Part shown: positions 57,091-64,000 of the stretch, one piece after another | Numbering within the stretch: position 1 is the first letter of the stretch | Layout: each line of letters opens with the position of its first letter | NCBI RefSeq assembly: GCF_014851765.1 | Contig: NZ_JACVAI010000001.1 | Coordinates: 434,001 to 498,000, forward strand | DNA length: 64,000 nucleotides | Direction: 5' to 3' | Source: Pseudomonas sp. PDM04 | GTDB lineage: Bacteria > Pseudomonadota > Gammaproteobacteria > Pseudomonadales > Pseudomonadaceae | Notes under the pieces: model-generated | Seen by the model: only the letters and a program-made list of their open reading frames with translations | What the model was told of the DNA's origin: nothing | The model's database searches: none | Translations under genes and position numbers: made by a program

Positions 57091-58260
57091 TCACCTCCAG
57101 ATTTGCTTGGGGAAATGCCAGGACGACGACGTCGTCTTGATGTAGCCCTGAGGGCCGGTTTGAAATGACTTGCCCTTGAGCAGGTCATCCTTGAGCTCGA
57201 CAGCGAAGTGCACGTAGCGATCGCCCCACTGCCGACGAAACTCGCCGACGTATTGGCGGGCCGTCGCCAGCTCGGCATCGCGCATGTCTGCGCCGAGGGC
57301 AAAGGTCACACTGCCGGCGTACCCGACCCGGTCGAACGCCAGTGCCAGGCGACGCAAGCCTTGTTCGGCGAGGTCGGCCAACAGGTTCTCGTCCTGTAGC
57401 TGCACGACCACATCCCGGGCATAGGGAGCGGCCTCGAGCAACATGTCGAGCAATCGTGCCTGGCGTTGCGGCGTGAGCACATTGCGCTGCGCGCTGAGCA
57501 GCAGCCGTGGCTGGGTGGGGTCCTTTAAATCGAGGGCATGCCAGGCCAATTGCGGATCGTGTTCGATCAGCAGGTTTTCCAGGCGACGGCGTTCCTGGTC
57601 GATCACCAGCACGTTGGCCACGGTGGCGTTGCGCATCAGCACTTGCCGACTCCAGCCGGCATCCCGTTCGGACGCCACAAAGACGTACACCTTGCGGTCT
57701 CGCCCGAGCACGACCTCGATATCGCCGCTGGCGCCGCCGATCAAACTGCGCACATGGGTTTGCGGGGCCGGATCGGGCAGCGGCCAGAGGCCTGTCGAGG
57801 CCACCAGCAAGGCCAGTAACAGCCCACCGCCCGCCCACTTCGCGGCGACAGGCAACGGCCAGCGTCCAACGGCCGATTGCGGCGGCTGCAACGTTTGACT
57901 GCCCGGCAGAACGTGCACCCAGGCCTGCCCCGCTTCCCGCACAACGACCGACAGGCCGCCGATCTGCACGGGCTGCAGAAAGGGGCAATGCCGGGTTTGC
58001 GTGGGCTCGTCGAGCAGGTGCAGGGTCACGCCCTCCAGGTCGCTGTCCCCCGGCAACACTTCAAAGTTGCAACCACCCTGCTCCAGAGGAACGAAGATCG
58101 CGTCCTCGGGCACACTCACGACGTGTGCGTCCAACAACTCGAGCGGCGCGACGATGAACAAGGTTCGCGACTCGGCGAGCGGGAACTCGCAGCCCTGCAG
58201 CGGACCGTTGAGTATCCGCAGGATGCAGGGCCGTGGAGAGAGGGCTGAAATATCCGTCAC
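57091..58260 (-). CDS. sctD: T3SS inner-ring protein SctD (PrgH-like)
   Basis: Inner-membrane ring protein of 389 residues, near the PrgH length. A cytoplasmic FHA-like N-terminus (to about 140) precedes one transmembrane helix (about 141-160) and a periplasmic ring domain ending GPQGYIKTTSSSWHFPKQIW. The start is GTG 58260 with GGAG 8 bases upstream. It heads the prgHIJK-orgABC-type operon. Confidence 0.92.
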   Translation of the reverse strand: MTDISALSPRPCILRILNGPLQGCEFPLAESRTLFIVAPLELLDAHVVSVPEDAIFVPLEQGGCNFEVLPGDSDLEGVTLHLLDEPTQTRHCPFLQPVQIGGLSVVVREAGQAWVHVLPGSQTLQPPQSAVGRWPLPVAAKWAGGGLLLALLVASTGLWPLPDPAPQTHVRSLIGGASGDIEVVLGRDRKVYVFVASERDAGWSRQVLMRNATVANVLVIDQERRRLENLLIEHDPQLAWHALDLKDPTQPRLLLSAQRNVLTPQRQARLLDMLLEAAPYARDVVVQLQDENLLADLAEQGLRRLALAFDRVGYAGSVTFALGADMRDAELATARQYVGEFRRQWGDRYVHFAVELKDDLLKGKSFQTGPQGYIKTTSSSWHFPKQIWR

Positions 58261-58281
58261 CGTTCAGGCTCCGGCCAGTGA

Positions 58282-58293
58282 ATGAGCGCTCAT
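58282..58293. promoter_or_regulatory. 12-bp perfect palindrome before sctD
   Basis: ATGAGCGCTCAT lies 22 bases upstream of the sctD start in the 117-base gap after the HilA-like gene. It could be an operator or an mRNA hairpin near the ribosome site. Function is unproven. Confidence 0.35.
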
Positions 58294-58377
58294 CCTAAAA
58301 GCACCGCCCATGAGATTCCTGATCGAATTATCGTGGTCATCCCCGGGCATCATCAGAATCCCGCTGGCGAACCGCGA

Positions 58378-59667
58378 CTAACCCAGCAGCACTGCCGGAT
58401 GCCCGACCGGGTCCATGTTCATGGCCTGTTCCCGGTCACTCGACTGGACGATACGCACTCGCAGCATCTTCGCCCGTACGCAGTTCGGATCGTGACGCAG
58501 GCACCTGTCGATGCTCTGGGCGGCCTGCCCGTGGCGTTGCCAGAACCAGTAATGCCACGCATGAAAGAAATGCACCTCCGCCAGGTCGGCGTTGAGCATG
58601 CAGCGTCGAAACAACACCTGCGCCGCTTCCTCGCAACCGCGCAGGCTGGTCAGCAAGGCAAGGCGCGCGATGGCCGGCGGGCTGCCGGGGTCCAGGGACA
58701 GGGCCCTGGCGACCGCCGAATGCGCCAGATCGATGGCATCCTGCAAGTCGCACAGCCCGAGCATCGCCTGACCCAGCCAGACATCCACCAGGCCACACCA
58801 GGCAGGGGCATAGCGCTCGTCCAGTTGCAGGCCATGGCGAAATTGCACCAGGGCATCGCGCAGGCTCTGCGCCGTATGACGCTGGATGCTGCACAAACCA
58901 TTGAGGTAAGCCACCAGGGCCGGGTAGGACGAACAGGTCGTGGCGCACGGGCGCAAACCCGGCAAGCGTTGCGCAACCAGGCAGGTCAGCTCACCGAGCG
59001 CCTCCCCCAGGTCTTCGCCGCGCACCACCTGGGCATGCAACAGCGCATGATCGATACCCCGTATCAACTCGACCGACCATTGCTGTTCGACAGCCTGCGG
59101 GACATGACGTCCGGTCAGGTAGAAGTCCGGCATCAGGCCCTCGACCAGGCACCGCGCGTCGATGGGTGGGGCGTAGGCGGCCATCAACCCTGAAGGCACG
59201 ACATGCAGCGCCTCACCGAATGCCGTGGTCAATTGGCGGATCATGGCGTCCTGCCAATCCAGTGCCTGGGACTCGCTCACCCCGCGAAACGGCAGGATGG
59301 CCAGCGACGAGACCCTCACGCCTGCCTGTTCGTTGAGACCCAGCGCCACCACCGGGCAGGTGAATCGGTAACCCTGGCCGTACACCGTCGCGATAAAATC
59401 CTTGTTGTCCTTGAGCAGCTTGCGCAGGGCGTAGATGCAGCGGGTCAACGACTCTTCGCCCGCATCGGTCGCGGGCCATACACAGTCCAGCAGATGATCC
59501 TTGGTGATCACCTTGCCCGCCGATGCCAGCAGCAGGCGCAACACACTCAATTCCTTGGGGGGGACGTGGACTCCGTGTCCATCTCGCATCAGCGTTCCAT
59601 CGCTTTGCAGTAGCCAGTGGTCAAAAACGAACGACTGCACCGGCGCTTTATCAGTTGCACTGTCCAT
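58378..59667 (-). CDS. HilA-like OmpR/ToxR-type regulator of the T3SS
   Basis: Regulator of 429 residues. An N-terminal OmpR-type winged helix (about 13-106: PPKELSVLRLLLASAGKVITKDHLL, ESLTRCIYALRKLLKDN, ATVYGQGYRF) has no phosphoreceiver domain. The C-terminal part is TPR-like (AYLNGLCSIQRHTAQSLRDALVQFRHGLQLDERYAPAW). Salmonella HilA has the same plan but is longer (about 553 residues). It sits between the translocon and needle-base operons, so it is the likely local activator. Confidence 0.85.
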   Translation of the reverse strand: MDSATDKAPVQSFVFDHWLLQSDGTLMRDGHGVHVPPKELSVLRLLLASAGKVITKDHLLDCVWPATDAGEESLTRCIYALRKLLKDNKDFIATVYGQGYRFTCPVVALGLNEQAGVRVSSLAILPFRGVSESQALDWQDAMIRQLTTAFGEALHVVPSGLMAAYAPPIDARCLVEGLMPDFYLTGRHVPQAVEQQWSVELIRGIDHALLHAQVVRGEDLGEALGELTCLVAQRLPGLRPCATTCSSYPALVAYLNGLCSIQRHTAQSLRDALVQFRHGLQLDERYAPAWCGLVDVWLGQAMLGLCDLQDAIDLAHSAVARALSLDPGSPPAIARLALLTSLRGCEEAAQVLFRRCMLNADLAEVHFFHAWHYWFWQRHGQAAQSIDRCLRHDPNCVRAKMLRVRIVQSSDREQAMNMDPVGHPAVLLG

Positions 59668-59705
59668 ACTTTGAAACTTCTCTATAGGAAGGTACTGAAA
59701 CGCAA

Positions 59706-59731
59706 TTGAGCCCGTCGCGGGACGGGCTCAA
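59706..59731 (-). terminator. Hairpin between sctA and the HilA-like gene
   Basis: Perfect 11-bp stem TTGAGCCCGTC / GACGGGCTCAA with a 4-base loop. There is no T-tract on the minus strand, so it may be a rho-aided terminator or a leader structure before the regulator. It lies 39 bases upstream of the regulator start. Confidence 0.5.
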
Positions 59732-59844
59732 GATGACAAGCTGCGTGACTATAGGAAGTTGGGTGGGAGGAATCCGCAGGGCGATCTCACTTCTCAGCGA
59801 TGAAAATGCGATTTTTGCCGTAGGACAAAAGCTACCGCGTCCGC

Positions 59845-60933
59845 TCAGAAATTCAGCATCGCCTTGAGCATGTCCGTGTACTGATTCAAGTGCGAAGACA
59901 GGATCTTGTTGAAGTTGTCGTGATAGGCGTTGGCATTGGAATACTTCTGCGTGAACGATTGCAGCCGGTTCTTCAGACGGTCTTCCTGGGCGGTGAAGCC
60001 GGTTTGCCAGGACTGGAACCTGGCGGTATCCCAGTCGACACTGGCGCCATTGGGCGGCAGTTGGCCGATCATGATGGTCAACGGGCTGAGGTCCATCACG
60101 ACGCTGTAGCCACCGTTGGCGTTTTTCCTCAGGCTGTCGTCAGGCAACCCCAGCGCCTTCAGCCACTTCCCGGCTTCCTCCCGGGTGGCGTCGCCCATGC
60201 CCGGAGCCGGGAACAGGACAGCGGCAGCGCGAGGGGGTGAATACCGACTCACCAGTGCCTGCAGCGCGGACCGCAGCTCAGCGACGTTCAACCTGACTTC
60301 CTTGCCGTCCTTGACCCCCTTGATCCAACCCTCCAGTTTGGCGGTGATGTCCTTGTTGAACGCGTCGAAGAACCCGGTGAAGACATCGATGATGTGTTGA
60401 TAACCCGCCAGGTAGCTGTTCTTGATCAGGCCGATCAGTTCCTGCAGCCTGTCAAAGAAGTCGCTGGAGCCGTTGCGGTGCTGCGTGAGTTCGCCGGCGA
60501 TGCCGTCGGGAGGTGAGGGATTTTGTTGCACCTGCGACAGCACGCCCTGCTGAGCGGCGCTCAGGCGTTGTTGCTGCTCCGGACGCAGGGACTGCTGAAT
60601 ATGCGACATCACCGCGCCGGACTGACGCACTTGCAGCGCCCACATCTGCGCGCGAATGCGCTTGCCCTGGAGCTGCTCGCCAAACTCGGCCATGGTCGCG
60701 TCCGCGCCGCTGCCCGCCAGCAACTGCTCAGCCAGTTTCTGCGCTGGCGGCTGGACCTTGAGCAGGTTGTCGAGCTGGCGTTGGATCCCCTTGTTCGAGC
60801 GGTCCAGCAACTGCACGAGTGGCTGGACAACCTGAGGCGTGCGCGGCAATTCATCGGGCAGAGGCCTGGCGTCGGCCCGACGGGCGTCGACGGCCTGGTG
60901 AGTCGGTGGCGCTGTGAAATCGGCAATTCTCAT
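59845..60933 (-). CDS. sctA: T3SS needle-tip protein SctA (SipD/IpaD-like)
   Basis: Tip protein of 362 residues. The C-terminal helix RLQSFTQKYSNANAYHDNFNKILSSHLNQYTDM follows the SipD/BipD pattern (TQKYSNAN, VLSS), and the central long helices fit the IpaD fold. It is the last gene of the sicA-sctE-sctB-sctA operon, as sipD in Salmonella. ATG 60933 has GGGAGC upstream. Confidence 0.92.
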   Translation of the reverse strand: MRIADFTAPPTHQAVDARRADARPLPDELPRTPQVVQPLVQLLDRSNKGIQRQLDNLLKVQPPAQKLAEQLLAGSGADATMAEFGEQLQGKRIRAQMWALQVRQSGAVMSHIQQSLRPEQQQRLSAAQQGVLSQVQQNPSPPDGIAGELTQHRNGSSDFFDRLQELIGLIKNSYLAGYQHIIDVFTGFFDAFNKDITAKLEGWIKGVKDGKEVRLNVAELRSALQALVSRYSPPRAAAVLFPAPGMGDATREEAGKWLKALGLPDDSLRKNANGGYSVVMDLSPLTIMIGQLPPNGASVDWDTARFQSWQTGFTAQEDRLKNRLQSFTQKYSNANAYHDNFNKILSSHLNQYTDMLKAMLNF

Positions 60934-60946
60934 GGGGTGCTCCCGA

Positions 60947-62005
60947 TCAGGTCGCTTTTCCGATGACTTCAATCCGTGACTGGAACAGCTGCATCACGAT
61001 CTCCATGAGTTTTTGCAACAGTGCCGCATCCGACGAGTCCTTTTGCCCGACTTCATCGCCCAGGCTTTTCTGCGTGTTGTGCGCGCTTTGCTGCAGGACC
61101 TCCTTTTCCCGCGCGGCGTGTTCGCCGATGCGCACCATGCTGGTCACCACCTGGCTCAGGCTCATCGACATCGCGTTGAGTACGCGGCCGATCTCCAGTC
61201 GCTTCTCGATGCCCTTGCCGCTCGTCTGGCTCAGCCAGTCGGAGGTGCGGCCGACGTTCTGCGCCTTGATGATTTCACTGTCGAACCAGGCTTGTTCCCG
61301 GGCGTTCAGCGTCGAACCCTGGGGTTTGAAATCGACGGTTTTCATTCGGGCAAAATCATCGAATACCGTGATTTTGTAGGCAGTGTCCGGATTCCAGTCA
61401 TCGCGAACACGCGCCTGCTGCAAGTCACGCTCGACGATGCCGGCGTCGAGGGCATTGCGCTGGTGCAGGTCGATATCGGCTTGCTTGAGCCCTTGCCCCT
61501 GGAACGTCTTGAGCAGCGCAAATCCGGCGATGGCACCGGAGACCACGGCGGCGGTGATGGCGCTGAACATCGCCGCCTTGCCCGACTCGACGATGGCCGC
61601 GCCCTGGGACTTGGCGGCATCGGCGGCCATCACGCTGAAATGCCCGCGCAGTTGTGCGTTGGCGACCCGCGCGACATTCAACGCGATGATCGCAGCGACC
61701 AGCACGTTCGCGTGTTTTTCCCAGGCACCGGGATCGAACACCAGATCGTTGCGCACCTTCTCGCCCACCGTCAGCGTGGCCGCGAGCAAGTCCTGCTGAT
61801 CGGACCCGGTGGGCTGATAGCCGTCGATGCCACGTTCAAGCTCCGCTGCCGAAACGCCAGGAACCGGCGGGTTGGCCAGCACCTGGCCCTGCCCCACCAT
61901 ACCCTTCAAGGACGAGTCGCCGGGCGACAGCCAGACCTTTTCGGCGCCCGCCGTGCTTCGCGACGGCATGACGACACCCAACGCAGACACTGCATTTGTA
62001 CTCAT
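60947..62005 (-). CDS. sctB: T3SS translocon protein SctB (SipC/IpaC-like)
   Basis: Minor translocator of 352 residues. One hydrophobic segment (about 145-168) and a helical C-terminus (RIGEHAAREKEVLQQSAHNTQKSLGDEV, FQSRIEVIGKAT) fit the SipC/IpaC family. Position between sctE and sctA agrees. In enteric relatives this protein also touches host actin; whether that holds here is unknown. Confidence 0.88.
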   Translation of the reverse strand: MSTNAVSALGVVMPSRSTAGAEKVWLSPGDSSLKGMVGQGQVLANPPVPGVSAAELERGIDGYQPTGSDQQDLLAATLTVGEKVRNDLVFDPGAWEKHANVLVAAIIALNVARVANAQLRGHFSVMAADAAKSQGAAIVESGKAAMFSAITAAVVSGAIAGFALLKTFQGQGLKQADIDLHQRNALDAGIVERDLQQARVRDDWNPDTAYKITVFDDFARMKTVDFKPQGSTLNAREQAWFDSEIIKAQNVGRTSDWLSQTSGKGIEKRLEIGRVLNAMSMSLSQVVTSMVRIGEHAAREKEVLQQSAHNTQKSLGDEVGQKDSSDAALLQKLMEIVMQLFQSRIEVIGKAT

Positions 62006-62029
62006 GAGAAACTCCTTCTATCGGTGAAT

Positions 62030-63778
62030 TCAAACCTGCCGGGCCATTTGCACGCTGACGGCATGGCTGCGTTGCAGGTCGGCAAAGACCTGTTCGATCT
62101 GCCGGCCACGATCCTGCATCGCCTTGCCGTAGTCCTCGACGATGCGTGTCAGGTAACGGGTGAGCTCGTCGTTGACCGCCATGTGCACCCGGACATCGGC
62201 CAGGTGCCTGGCGGCCTGGGCCTGATGCACACCACTCTGTGTACCCATCACGCCCTGCGCGCCGACGCCGCCGAATTCGGTGACCGCCTGGGCGACTTCG
62301 ACCCTGGCGACGTAGCGGGCCAGTGCCACGGGGTCCGCGCCACGGCTGACGAAATGGCGCAGTTGACTGAGCATCTGGGTCAGGGTGTTGCCCAACGACG
62401 ACGCCAACTGCCGCGCGGCCTGTACCGCCGCCGGTGCGGCCTGGGCCGCCACCGAGCCGATTTTCGAAGCAACGGCACTGAGCAGCGGCCCGATCACCTT
62501 GATCCCGACCATGACCGTGAGCACGATGGCGCCCAGTGTGGCGGCGATGCCCGCAATCATCCCGGCGATTTGCCCGATGTCTTTGGCCGTCTTGGCGTCG
62601 ACGCCAAACGCCATCAACGTCTTGGTGTACAGGTCGGTAAACAGCTTCACGGCTTCCTGCATGACCGTGGTCAGCGGTTTCATCACCTCGGCCATGAACG
62701 ATGCGCCGGTGAGTTCCCGGGTCACCTCGTCCGCAATCATGATGGCGGCGCCGATGACCCCGACGGCGATCAATACCGGGTTGACCGTCAGGACGCCCGC
62801 GACAATCGTAGCAATGGACACCAGCGCACCCACGACTTTACCGACGCAACCCATGGTCTTTTGCAACGCTTCGGCCTTGCGCACTTCCTCCAGGTACTGC
62901 TGCGATTCAAGCTGCATTTTTTCCTGCAATCTGGCCTGCAGTTGCAGCAACAGCTCCTGATTGAGCGCTTCCTTGTTCTGCGCGGAATCGCCCAGCAGCT
63001 CGATGAGTTTCAAGCGGTTCAGCAGCGCAAGCGCACTGGCGCTCAACGCCTTTTCATCGGCCTGCTTGAGTGGAGCACCCGCGACACCTGCCTCCACCAA
63101 CTGGCCGGTCAGGAACAGCAGGTTTTTCGCGGCGGCATTGGCGGTCTCGATCAGCTTCAAGTGGGCATCGGTGGCCGTTTGAACAGACTGGGTCGCGGTT
63201 GTCAGCTCACCCTTGAGCCGGTCGCACCGCGCCAACTCGCTCGCATACTCCGGTGATTCGGCGGCCAGGCCGGCCAGACGGGTTTCGCTGGCATCCCGCT
63301 GGCCCTGAACGCTCTGCACGCGCTCACGTTGTTTCTCCAGTTGCTGCTGACTGTTTTCCACCGCGCCCTCGGCGGTTTCCAGCGCCGTCACGGCCAAAGT
63401 GTATTGAGTGGCGAGTTTTTCCTGGCCCTGCTGCCGGGCACCAGCCAGGCTTTGGGCCATCGCCAGCCGACTCTTCAGCTTGTTGATGTCGACCTCGCCG
63501 ATCAGCTCGCTGATCATCGCCATCAGCAGCGTGAACAGATCGCCCTGCGCGGCTTTTCCAAGGTCCCGTGCCATGGGCGGGTGCAATTGCGGTCGTCCCG
63601 GGGCCGGCGCGGACTGACCGGGTTCGGCGTGGTAATTCACCGACATCAGGGCGCCCAGCGCCTCCTGGCCCGCCTTGCGATAATCCACCCGGGCGGCGAT
63701 TGCATCACCCGTGAAGGTGTCGGAACGGCCAGGCCCAAACACAGAGGCCGGATTCATTGTGCGGCTGATGTCACTCAT
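62030..63778 (-). CDS. sctE: T3SS translocon protein SctE (SipB/IpaB-like)
   Basis: Major pore-forming translocator of 582 residues, the size of IpaB/SipB. A long coiled coil (about 100-215) precedes two hydrophobic hairpin segments (about 310-348 and 404-436: GKVVGALVSIATIVAGVL, IAGMIAGIAATLGAIVLTV) and a helical C-terminus. ATG 63778 follows the chaperone stop by 2 bases; the upstream in-frame extension lies inside the chaperone gene. Confidence 0.93.
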   Translation of the reverse strand: MSDISRTMNPASVFGPGRSDTFTGDAIAARVDYRKAGQEALGALMSVNYHAEPGQSAPAPGRPQLHPPMARDLGKAAQGDLFTLLMAMISELIGEVDINKLKSRLAMAQSLAGARQQGQEKLATQYTLAVTALETAEGAVENSQQQLEKQRERVQSVQGQRDASETRLAGLAAESPEYASELARCDRLKGELTTATQSVQTATDAHLKLIETANAAAKNLLFLTGQLVEAGVAGAPLKQADEKALSASALALLNRLKLIELLGDSAQNKEALNQELLLQLQARLQEKMQLESQQYLEEVRKAEALQKTMGCVGKVVGALVSIATIVAGVLTVNPVLIAVGVIGAAIMIADEVTRELTGASFMAEVMKPLTTVMQEAVKLFTDLYTKTLMAFGVDAKTAKDIGQIAGMIAGIAATLGAIVLTVMVGIKVIGPLLSAVASKIGSVAAQAAPAAVQAARQLASSLGNTLTQMLSQLRHFVSRGADPVALARYVARVEVAQAVTEFGGVGAQGVMGTQSGVHQAQAARHLADVRVHMAVNDELTRYLTRIVEDYGKAMQDRGRQIEQVFADLQRSHAVSVQMARQV

Positions 63779-63780
63779 GT

Positions 63781-64000
63781 TCAGTCCTCCGAACAGTCCT
63801 TTTCGAGGGGGCCCAATGTGTCCAGATACACCTGGGCCTGTTGGCGCAGGTCCTCCTGCGTCGCCTGGTCGAGTACGTACTCGAAACACAACCTGGCCTT
63901 GGCGATCCGGCCCAGGGCAAGCTGACACTGGCCGGTGTACAGCATCGGTCGGTAGTCGTTGCGGCCCTGGGCGAAGGCGATGGCGTACAGGTCGATCGCT
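63781..64000 (-). CDS. sicA: T3SS translocator chaperone, SicA/IpgC family (5' truncated)
   Basis: C-terminal 72 residues of a TPR class II chaperone; the start lies beyond the window. DYRPMLYTGQCQLALGRIAKARLCFEYV and VYLDTLGPLEK match the SicA TPR core as I recall it. It should keep SctE and SctB unfolded before secretion, and in Salmonella also co-activates effector genes with InvF. The frame was read directly from the last bases of the window. Confidence 0.9.
   Translation of the reverse strand, partial: AIDLYAIAFAQGRNDYRPMLYTGQCQLALGRIAKARLCFEYVLDQATQEDLRQQAQVYLDTLGPLEKDCSED

Noticed and set aside
61013..63256. 747-codon open frame opposite sctB and sctE
   Set aside because: Shadow frame; both translocator genes have family hallmarks and operon spacing.

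Overview
The window looks like chromosome from a fluorescent Pseudomonas (P. fluorescens group). The evidence is the very high third-position GC, duplicated cbb3 oxidase operons next to ccoGHIS-hemN-anr, the many Pseudomonas REP palindromes, and a core gene order (cco/anr, recR-ybaB-dnaX, ligA-zipA-smc, xdh) that matches the Pseudomonas order as I remember it. Assignments rest on reading translations and motifs; no search was run.

Layout. 1-6671: two tandem cbb3 cytochrome oxidase operons, ccoNOQP (the first ccoN is cut by the window edge) and a second complete ccoNOQP. 6734-7440: a Phd/VapC-type toxin-antitoxin pair wedged between the second oxidase operon and its assembly genes. 7482-15597: the oxidase maturation genes ccoGHIS plus a DsbD-like membrane protein, then hemN and the oxygen sensor anr. 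A perfect Anr/FNR box precedes hemN and weaker ones precede ccoN and ccoG. A small, apparently frameshifted gene lies between hemN and anr. 15675-24732: apt, an acyl-CoA dehydrogenase, recR, a CurA-like reductase, ybaB, dnaX, a periplasmic binding protein and a PAS-GGDEF-EAL protein with an altered EAL metal site. 25151-34282: an XRE regulator, the SRP RNA ffs, a zinc-binding metallopeptidase-like protein, ligA, zipA and smc. 34285-43680: purine catabolism, with a GntR regulator divergent from xdhABC-guaD, a second GntR and a BenE-family transporter. 43688-52654: yggL, dacB, a CHASE-PAS-PAS-GGDEF cyclase, rlmKL, rmf and pyrD.

52714-64000 (the window edge) is an accessory block: a type III secretion system of the Inv/Mxi-Spa (Salmonella SPI-1) family. 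It reads right to left as sicA (partial), sctE/sipB, sctB/sipC, sctA/sipD, then a HilA-like OmpR-type regulator, then sctD-sctF-sctI-sctJ-sctK-sctL (prgH-prgI-prgJ-prgK-orgA-orgB), an OrgC-position protein, and an unrecognised 456-residue protein with several hydrophobic segments. The block sits directly beside pyrD. The export apparatus genes would lie beyond the right edge.

How it works together. Anr, with its Fe-S ligands visible, probably couples low oxygen to the high-affinity oxidases, their copper and heme assembly factors, and oxygen-independent heme synthesis. The xdh cluster converts guanine and hypoxanthine through xanthine to urate under GntR control. The T3SS block has its own regulator placed between the translocon and needle-base operons, as in a self-contained island. 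The most novel candidates are the 456-residue protein that closes the T3SS operon, the HilA-like control node with its palindromes, and the toxin-antitoxin insertion inside the oxidase locus.
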